Notes under the pieces: generated by a model
The model's database searches: none
The model's input: only the letters and a program-made list of their open reading frames with translations
What the model was told of the DNA's origin: nothing
Program-made: the position numbers and the translations under genes
Shown: piece after piece, positions 57,640 to 64,000 of the stretch
How the letters are laid out: each line of letters opens with the position of its first letter
How positions within the stretch are numbered: position 1 is the stretch's first letter
NCBI GenBank assembly: GCA_963682025.1
Contig: OY821518.1
Coordinates: 146,136,731-146,200,730 of the forward strand
DNA length: 64,000 bases
DNA from: Cordilura impudica
Lineage: Eukaryota > Arthropoda > Insecta > Diptera > Scathophagidae
Direction of reading: 5' to 3'

Positions 57640-57934
57640 AGTATGTAAGAAAAAATTACATATCAAATATGTATATTATTTAATTTACTAATCGTAACTG
57701 AGTGAAAAATGCTGTTAATTTTATAAAACATAATTTTTATTATTACTTTTGGACTGAATTGTATCTTTATGTTAAATAAAAACTAAAAAAAAACAAAATT
57801 TTATTTACTTTATAAAAATTTTTTTTTTATTTAATTTATAAAAAAAAAATGGCCCTTTTCAACCCATTTTGGCCCTTTTTAGTCTTCAACTTGGCACTAA
57901 TTGAAAATTCTCAAATACCAACACTGCCGTCCAT

Positions 57935-58080
57935 CCGCATTTCGACAGGTTTTCTGAAATATATATATCGCTTTGGCATCCTCGTCGGATAAAACAGACT
58001 TCACTTATGTTGCTTATAAATTAAAATGTTCTTTGACCAAATCATGCCAGCTCATTTGAGAAAAACCTTTACAAAAAATT
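57935..58080 (-). pseudogene. BEL/Pao pol, part upstream of the hAT
   Basis: The minus strand reads VKSVLSDEDAKAIYIFQKTC and continues across the hAT gap with a YETDLC segment. This matches the region before the RT palm of Pao elements. It ends where a DINE fragment begins. Confidence 0.6.
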
Positions 58081-58243
58081 TTTTTTGATATGTTTGAAGA
58101 TTGGGAAGTAGCTTTATATGGTGGCTATGACTCAGAAATATTCTACAGGGATTATTTTTGGACTAATAATTAATGGATATAATAAACTCGCATAATCCCG
58201 AATTGGCCGAGATCTATATGATAATTTGGATCTTATCGCAATT
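58080..58243 (-). mobile_element. DINE family 1 fragment
   Basis: It matches the middle of copy A in reverse (GATTGGGAAGTAGCTTTATA to ATAATTTGGATCTTATCGCA). Diverged and truncated at both ends. Confidence 0.65.
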
Positions 58244-58459
58244 TCATATTTTTTTTTTTTTGTGTATACACACAATCTTGAATACGTAGTTTTGTTTATG
58301 TTCACACATTTGGCTGCGTGTATGAAGGTCTTGCCTACCCCTTTTGGACATTTGTGCAATTCAATAAATATTGCAGATTTAAAATAAATCAGATAAATAA
58401 AAATAAAAAAATTTGGTTTATTTACAATTGCAGATAATAATAATGCTAAAAAGCAAAAC

Positions 58460-60070
58460 AATTCAAATCAGATATTCGTAAATTGTCCCGAGCTAATGAA
58501 ATGTATAAATTCGGTGGAGATTTCAATTGCAGGCACAACTTATGGGGTTGTGAAAGATCAAATTGTTGAAATATTTTATACTAAAAAATAGATTCCGATA
58601 ATTTTGAAATACTTTTTTCAATATCCCTATATCCCTTCTGACCGACAAAGACAAGCATCTACACTTGATCTATTTATAACGAATATCGCAATTGTCTTTC
58701 ATCAGTAAGAGTAATGAATGATTTATATATCATTCTTCATAGATAATAGTATGATTTTAATAGAACAAATTAATCCAGATGTTCTTCATTTACTAATAGA
58801 AATTTAATTATTTGAAAAGATAATAGTTACAATGGTGAACAGATTGAGGTAAAGATTTTAGCACTTAATGAAACTGTCGAGGCGTACCTAGCAGAGTAAT
58901 ATAAATCAACTCGATGCCACTACCGCAATCTAGAAGGTACATGAATCAAATAGGAATGCTTTCAGAAGAAATTAGAAATATTTTCGATATACATCTGATC
59001 CTGTTAGTACAAAATAATATAACAAGTTCATATCGAAACGTTAAGAAAAATTCTATAAAATGCCACTTTTTATACCTAACTTGAAAAATGTGAGATGCTC
59101 GGCAATATTTTTGGTGAGAACCATTCCATATCATCAAACTGCCGGGATGCAACAACTACTTCCATTGCAAATATTGCGGTTACCAATTCAGAATTAACCA
59201 TTCAGAACTCCCAGAATGATTGACATATTTTTAAGGACAAGGTTTATAACGTCATAAAACTGTTGAAGTCCAATCGCCTGGACGGGACGGAAAAAACAAT
59301 AATTATCTAAAAGCTTTGCCCAGAATGGGACTAAATATAATACTCTTATTTTCGAATGCAGGAAAACAAAATAGCTCCAAAAGAAAAAACAGCAAACATT
59401 CCAACGTCATACCAATAAGAAAGTCGAGCAAAGTAGCCGATTGCCCGCATTCTTACAGGCCAATAAGCCTTCTCAACCTCATTATGTAAAATACTTGAGA
59501 TCATAATGATATAGCATTACTAATTTTATTGATATATGTGATATTTTTCCAACACAGTGATTCAGTTTTCGTAAACAACATGACATAAATTTAGTAACAT
59601 CAAATTTTAAAAATGGAAAATCTATTGGTATGGTTCTGTTGGATGGTAAAACTGCCTGTGACGGCGCTACGTGTTGGTTTTTAAAATAATGAATTACAAT
59701 TTCCAACGCAGATTGTTGTCCCCATAAGCAGTGGTTTTCTCCATTCTTTAAAGCGCACTAGCGGAAGTTGTTTCTTACTTTACAAAATTTGTAAAAACCT
59801 CAAGCAGTCTACTTTTATCGACGACGTAATCCTGTATACTTCCCTCAGCAACCAATTTCGTTCAAAAATAATTTTAAAGATCATATCATGACAAAATTAA
59901 CAAAATAATACAAGTACTTTGCCTTTAACAAACAGAAGATCTAAACTCAGTACCAATATTAAAATTATTAATTCACGCATTACGTTTTATGCTGCTCCTT
60001 TGTGGTCTACTGCAGCATGGTGTCATATAAAAAATTTACAAGCAACCAAAATAAACATTTAATAATGATT
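58460..60070 (+). pseudogene. Second I/jockey-type LINE, ORF2 remnant
   Basis: Endonuclease text GGDFNCRHNLWGCERSN lies near 58513 and PSDRQRQASTLDLFITNIAI near 58640. RT text follows: VIKLLKSNRLDG near 59250, VIPIRKSSK and CPHSYRPISLLN near 59410-59480, then HDINLVTSNFKNGKSIGMVL near 59580 and IDDVILYTS near 59818 (from FADD). Stops and shifts are frequent. It differs clearly in sequence from the LINE at 2.3-13.7 kb. Confidence 0.75.
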
Positions 60071-60211
60071 AAGAATTTGCATATGGCATTATTCCAACAT
60101 ATTTGTCAATATCTGTATTCAAATTTTCATAATATTTAGATGTCGCAACTATATGTAAGTACTATCATATTAATAAGCTGTTCTCATTGTAATTTTATCA
60201 TCATATTTTAA

Positions 60212-60489
60212 TGCCTGGTTTTCACTATGTCATATAAGCTGACAACAAACAATTGCCTCAACTGACATCTCGTAATTTTCTATTCATTACGTATTCATAA
60301 CATCTTATAAACGAACAAAAAATCCGGCTGTCAAACGCAAACAAATTGCCAACATGCTGGCAATTTCATTTCAGATGTCACATGTTGCCAGGGTTGTAAA
60401 TGAATGACAAGATATTAAAACCCGTTTTCATACAGCTGACAATAATTGACAACAATTGCCATTGAAAATGACATAGTGAAAACCAGGCA
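60212..60489. mobile_element. 278 bp MITE with TAA duplication
   Basis: The inverted ends TGCCTGGTTTTCACTATGTC are flanked by TAA (60209-60211 and 60490-60492). The interior has AATTGCCAACATG-type inverted words. Non-coding; PIF/Harbinger-like by its duplication. Confidence 0.85.
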
Positions 60490-60492
60490 TAA

Positions 60493-61464
60493 GTCTTATT
60501 TTATAACAACTAAAAAAATGCATTAAGTTTTTTCGAAAATTAAGCAATGTTAATAAAATTACAAATTAATATTTAAGTAAAAAGCGAAAATGTGTCCTAA
60601 ACTCTAAAAATTATTAAATTTCTTTAATCACCTTGCAATATATACTTTTATACTTTATAACTATTATACTTTGAAATGGATTATGAACGAAAAGTATGTG
60701 AACTAATTTTTCGACCTTTTAACTAAAATCGGTTTCCTGGTGTATTAAACATTACGTCTTACTATTAAGAGAAGTCCGGGAAGTAGCTTCATTGACCCTA
60801 CAAAGGTTATAAAAATATTGGTACTTTTTAAGAAAAATTCGGTGAGAAAAGCAGCTAAAAATATAAATTTCTCTGAGTCTTTCGTAAGAAAAGTGAAAAG
60901 TGGTGTGTGACAATGGGTACGATCAATATCGATTTCTACATTAGGGAATGCTTTCAAATTAGATTACTTCCATCCCTAACACTTGGGTCTAATCGTCGCA
61001 TTCCATGTCGAAATTTTCCGATCTAAGTTATTCTTTTATTTTCCAAAATAACATACAATTAACTAATTATGGCCACTAGTAAAAGTGAAACGAGGTCTGT
61101 CATTTGTCCGTTTTCTCTAAATAATAAACCATACTATAGAATTTCGTTTGAATTTACTCGATATCGTATGCGGCGATTAACCCCCAGCATGAGGTATATA
61201 TGTGTTTTGATTGTCATTACAGTAAATGGATCCAAAAAAATAATACCAGTTTCGTTCCAATACATGATAATCCACCCAACTACCTACAACTAAAGCCGAA
61301 AAGAAGGAGGATCACAAATCAAGTTACCAACAAGAGTACACAGCAAATACCTACTTCATTTTTGGTAACTTTTTAAAAATGACAAGTCATTTTAGCTGGT
61401 ATTTGTTCCAAAAAATTTTGTTCATATTCGTATAAATTTATCGCATCATGTGAAAAAAACAAGT
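60493..61464. other. Unassigned stretch with two short ORF-like segments
   Basis: A plus-strand segment near 60810-60905 (KKNSVRKAAKNINFSESFVR) looks like a helix-turn-helix. A 74-codon ORF (61069-61293, start MATSKSETRSVICPF) follows. They may be pieces of one transposon gene, but I do not recognise a family. Confidence 0.3.
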
Positions 61465-61690
61465 AATTCAGTCTAGACCGACTATGCGGATGGTATATTT
61501 AAATGGGGACTAGGTTAAAAATGGACCGCTAATGACCATATTTGATTAAGTCACTTATTAAAAAAAAAAACATATGTAAACTAAATTTAGCGAATATCTG
61601 AGAAATATTTTTTTTTTTTTGGTAGGTTCATGGCGATCGGGAAACAGCTTCATATGCGGGCTATAACTAAGGATTGTCCCATATGCTTAA
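61465..61690 (-). mobile_element. DINE family 1 fragment
   Basis: AACAAGTAATTCAGTCTAGAC carries a decayed form of the terminal palindrome and runs into the diverged middle of the element. It is interrupted at 61690 by the Helitron. Confidence 0.6.
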
Positions 61691-63866
61691 CTAGTTGATT
61701 GTGTGGCGCCTAGGCGCCCGTTCATTTTGATTTTAACAAAAAATTTTTTTTTTCCATTTCAGAATTTTCCTATATTATATATATTTAAAAAAAAATTAAT
61801 TTTAATTTAATTTATTATACCCTATACCACTATGTGGTTTGGGTATAATGACTTTGTGCTGCTGTTTGTAACAACCAAAAATATTTGACCTAGACCCATC
61901 TTTAATTATACCGATCGAATCAGAATCACTTTCTGAGTTGATTTAACAATGTCCGTCCGTCCGTCCGTCCGTCTGTGTGTCCATGTAAAGCTTGTAATCA
62001 AACTGCAGGTCGCAAATATGAATATATTTTGATGAAATTTGGTATATAAGCTTTTGTCGGCCATGGGATGAACGCTATTGAAATTGGTGAGAATCGGTCC
62101 ATGTTCAGACCTAGCCCCCATACAAATTACCCATATGAAATCGACATAAATTGCCATAAGATCCAAATTGTCATATAGATCTTACTCAAATTGGGTTTGT
62201 ATGCGTTCATTACATCCACTAATGAGTAGTCCAAAAATGATGCCTTTGACCCCATATAGAGCTGCTTCCCGATCTTCACTTAAATCTATTAAAAAACCAA
62301 AACATTGCACTGATTCTTCTCAAATTTTGTTTGTACATATTTTTGCAAAATACAAGAGACTTTACCAAACATGATCAGGATCGGTCCATTTTTGGACCTA
62401 GTCGTTTTATAGATATAGCATCCGATATGAACTTTTTCATATCTGCAGCCAAAAAAATTAATAAAAATCCCACTCAAATTTGGTTTTTGCATATTTTCAA
62501 TGTCCAGTTAGTTGGGCCTAAGAGATAGGGTTTCTAAACGCATGGTATAGGGTATCGTATAGTCGGTCTAGACCGACACTAATTTTCTTACTTGTTTTTA
62601 TTTTAATTTAATTTTAATACAAAACAAAAACTTCGATTTTCAAATGAGGTTTTGTAAAGGGTCTTTTTATGTATATTTTCGTAAAAGTTTGCCAGTAGCC
62701 AACCTTTGCTTTGTACTTTCTGCTTCTATACATAAGGAGTTTTTAATATTATATGATTTTAAAAAAATATTTTATTTTGATAGAAACTCGCTAATTTTAG
62801 TCTTCTTCAGACAAACTATTAATATGCATCTTTTTAATAATTTAATTTTTGTTTTATAACTTTTTAAAATGCATCAAAATAAATAAACTTATTCAACTAA
62901 AATAAGTTTTTAAACCTTTCGGACAAAGCAAAAAAAAAAAAAATACTACGGTTATAACGAACTTAGTCTAACTAATTTGGCCGGTCCCGCCGAGTTCGTT
63001 ATAACCGAACTCCATTTTACTGTAAAAAAAAATAGAATATCATAAAAAAAAAACGTTTTAGAGCAAGGTTCCTGAAAGTTTCTTAAAGGGGGGGTAAGGT
63101 TTTTAAAGTTAAAAAAAGTCGTATTTTCATAATTCTTTTTTGAAGATATGAATAATGTTGGATTATTTATTTCATATGTACGTTATAGCATAACATTTGA
63201 AGAATTTTTTAAAAAATTTTCAATCAAAAATTTTAATAAATAAGTCCGTGACAGGGAATCTCCGGAGGCGTTGTTGTTTTGCGGTGAACATCATAACTCG
63301 TTACCGGATCATGTGAAATAAAAAAATCGAAATGCGTTTCAAAGGTGACATGTTTCCTGAAGTAGTGACGAAGAGTTTTACAATTTTTTTTTTTTTTTTT
63401 TTTTGTAGCATATTGAAGTTAAAAACGATTTTTGCTATACAATTTCGGGAAGTTGATGTAAAAAAATGGGGAAGAAAATGGAATTAAAAAAAAAACTCTT
63501 CGTGGTTACCTAATGATTTATGTGTAGATATAGTGTCTAAGAATCGGTCAAGTAGATTTTGAGTTATGATGTTCACGGACTTCGAACATTTATTTGCGAG
63601 AAAATCGGTTTAAAGTTTTCTAAAAACTGATTTATATACTATATACCATATGAGGCCGGTTGCTGGAAACGCTGTATCTTCGCTCGACATGTTATGCATT
63701 CAGAAAGAGAAATTCATAAAAAGGTTTTATAACCTTCCACCCCTTAAGGAAGTGCAAACAGCAATACACCAACAGAAAAGAGAAAATAATATTTCATACT
63801 TCATCATACATGTAAACTGAAAAAAAGAACTACATTTTTTGCAAAGTTATCTATAAATCAAAAAAT
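61691..63866 (-). mobile_element. Non-autonomous Helitron (Pif1 family) with nested DINE
   Basis: It ends on the minus strand with GGGCGCCTAGGCGCC, spacer, CTAG at 61694-61691 and T. Like the copy at 38877, it lacks the helicase segment. It matches 22060-23270 beyond the nested DINE (61816-62600) and contains the empty TA site of the pogo-like element. Its 5' end is cut by a DINE at 63867. Confidence 0.8.
61816..62600 (+). mobile_element. DINE family 1, copy C (full)
   Basis: Head TATACCCTATACCACTATGT, GTCC microsatellite near 61950, and terminal hairpin near 62558 with a small change in the right arm (GACCGACACTA). Nearly identical to copy A, so recently active. Confidence 0.85.
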
Positions 63867-64000
63867 AAACAAGTAAGAAAATTATAGTCGGTCTAGACCG
63901 ACTATATGATACCCTATACCATGGTTTAGAGACCCTATCTTTCGGTCCAACTACTTCGATATAGAAAATAAGCATAAACCAAATTTAAGTGCGATTTTTA
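63867..64000 (-). mobile_element. DINE family 1, copy D (runs off the window)
   Basis: AAACAAGTAAGAAAATTATAG is followed by the intact terminal palindrome and GATACCCTATACCATGG. The element is in minus orientation, and its head lies beyond base 64000. Confidence 0.8.

Larger units (their letters stand above)
54457..57926 (+). mobile_element. hAT transposon inserted in the BEL/Pao element
   Basis: The ends CACTGTTGG / CAGTGTTGG are flanked by the perfect 8 bp duplication CCGTCCAT (54449-54456, 57927-57934). The subterminal regions on both sides are rich in TTTTGGCCCTTTTT and GGCACT words. It carries a transposase gene and hosts a DINE at 54588-55353. BEL/Pao coding continues across the element once it is removed. 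Confidence 0.93.

Noticed and set aside
60745..60957. Minus-strand 70-codon ORF
   Set aside because: The plus strand shows a more plausible helix-turn-helix-like segment here, and the minus ORF has no family features.

Overview
The window is AT-rich DNA from an insect, most likely a brachyceran (calyptrate-type) fly. This rests on many DINE-1/INE-1-like elements with GTCC/GTCT microsatellite cores and TATACCC ends, Helitrons, Penelope, BEL/Pao, I/jockey-type LINEs, copia, PIF/Harbinger, hAT, pogo-like and mariner elements, with no intact host gene. The only cellular-gene sequence I recognise is a broken eIF4A (DEAD-box helicase) fragment, and it lies inside a transposable element. Almost every coding stretch is a decayed transposon gene. 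I see no tRNA, rRNA or CRISPR array.

Region 1 (1-20.4 kb) is bounded by two copies of one Helitron 3' end in inverted orientation (39-405 and 20080-20431). Inside is a four-level nest: an I/jockey-type LINE (2.33-5.54 and 13.16-13.7 kb) holds a Helitron (5537-13162). The Helitron holds a copia element (6029-13081), and copia pol holds a 3.0 kb LTR-type insertion (8386-11405) with a CATG target duplication. Removing the Helitron restores the LINE reading frame, and removing the LTR insertion restores the copia frame, so the joints are precise. A DINE-like tandem array (14.04-14.56 kb), a gypsy integrase remnant (15.4-17.0 kb) and a pogo-like element (17200-19516) follow.

Region 2 (20.5-29.5 kb) is a minus-strand Penelope-like element split twice: by a minus-strand Helitron that still carries a Pif1 helicase end (21340-24518), and by a nearly intact 3.3 kb DNA transposon (25764-29093). 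That transposon has about 560 bp terminal inverted repeats, a TTA duplication and a three-exon gene of a conserved family whose transposon class I cannot name.

Region 3 (30-41.7 kb) holds a DINE, then a PIF/Harbinger element (33206-37878) with divergent MADF and DDE genes. An hAT-like insertion (35131-36896) carrying the eIF4A fragment interrupts the DDE gene. A non-autonomous Helitron and a MITE follow.

Region 4 (41.8-51.9 kb) is a mosaic of MITEs, DINEs, a recent 275 bp tandem duplication with a DINE in its second copy, and a Helitron carrying an 843 bp pogo-like insertion whose empty site exists elsewhere in the window.

Region 5 (52-64 kb) has a mariner relic, a minus-strand BEL/Pao element split by an hAT element (8-bp duplication; the hAT itself hosts a DINE), a second LINE, a MITE, and another non-autonomous Helitron with a nested DINE.

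The genes do not form a pathway. The biology here is transposon nesting, and the sequence often lets the order of insertion be read directly.
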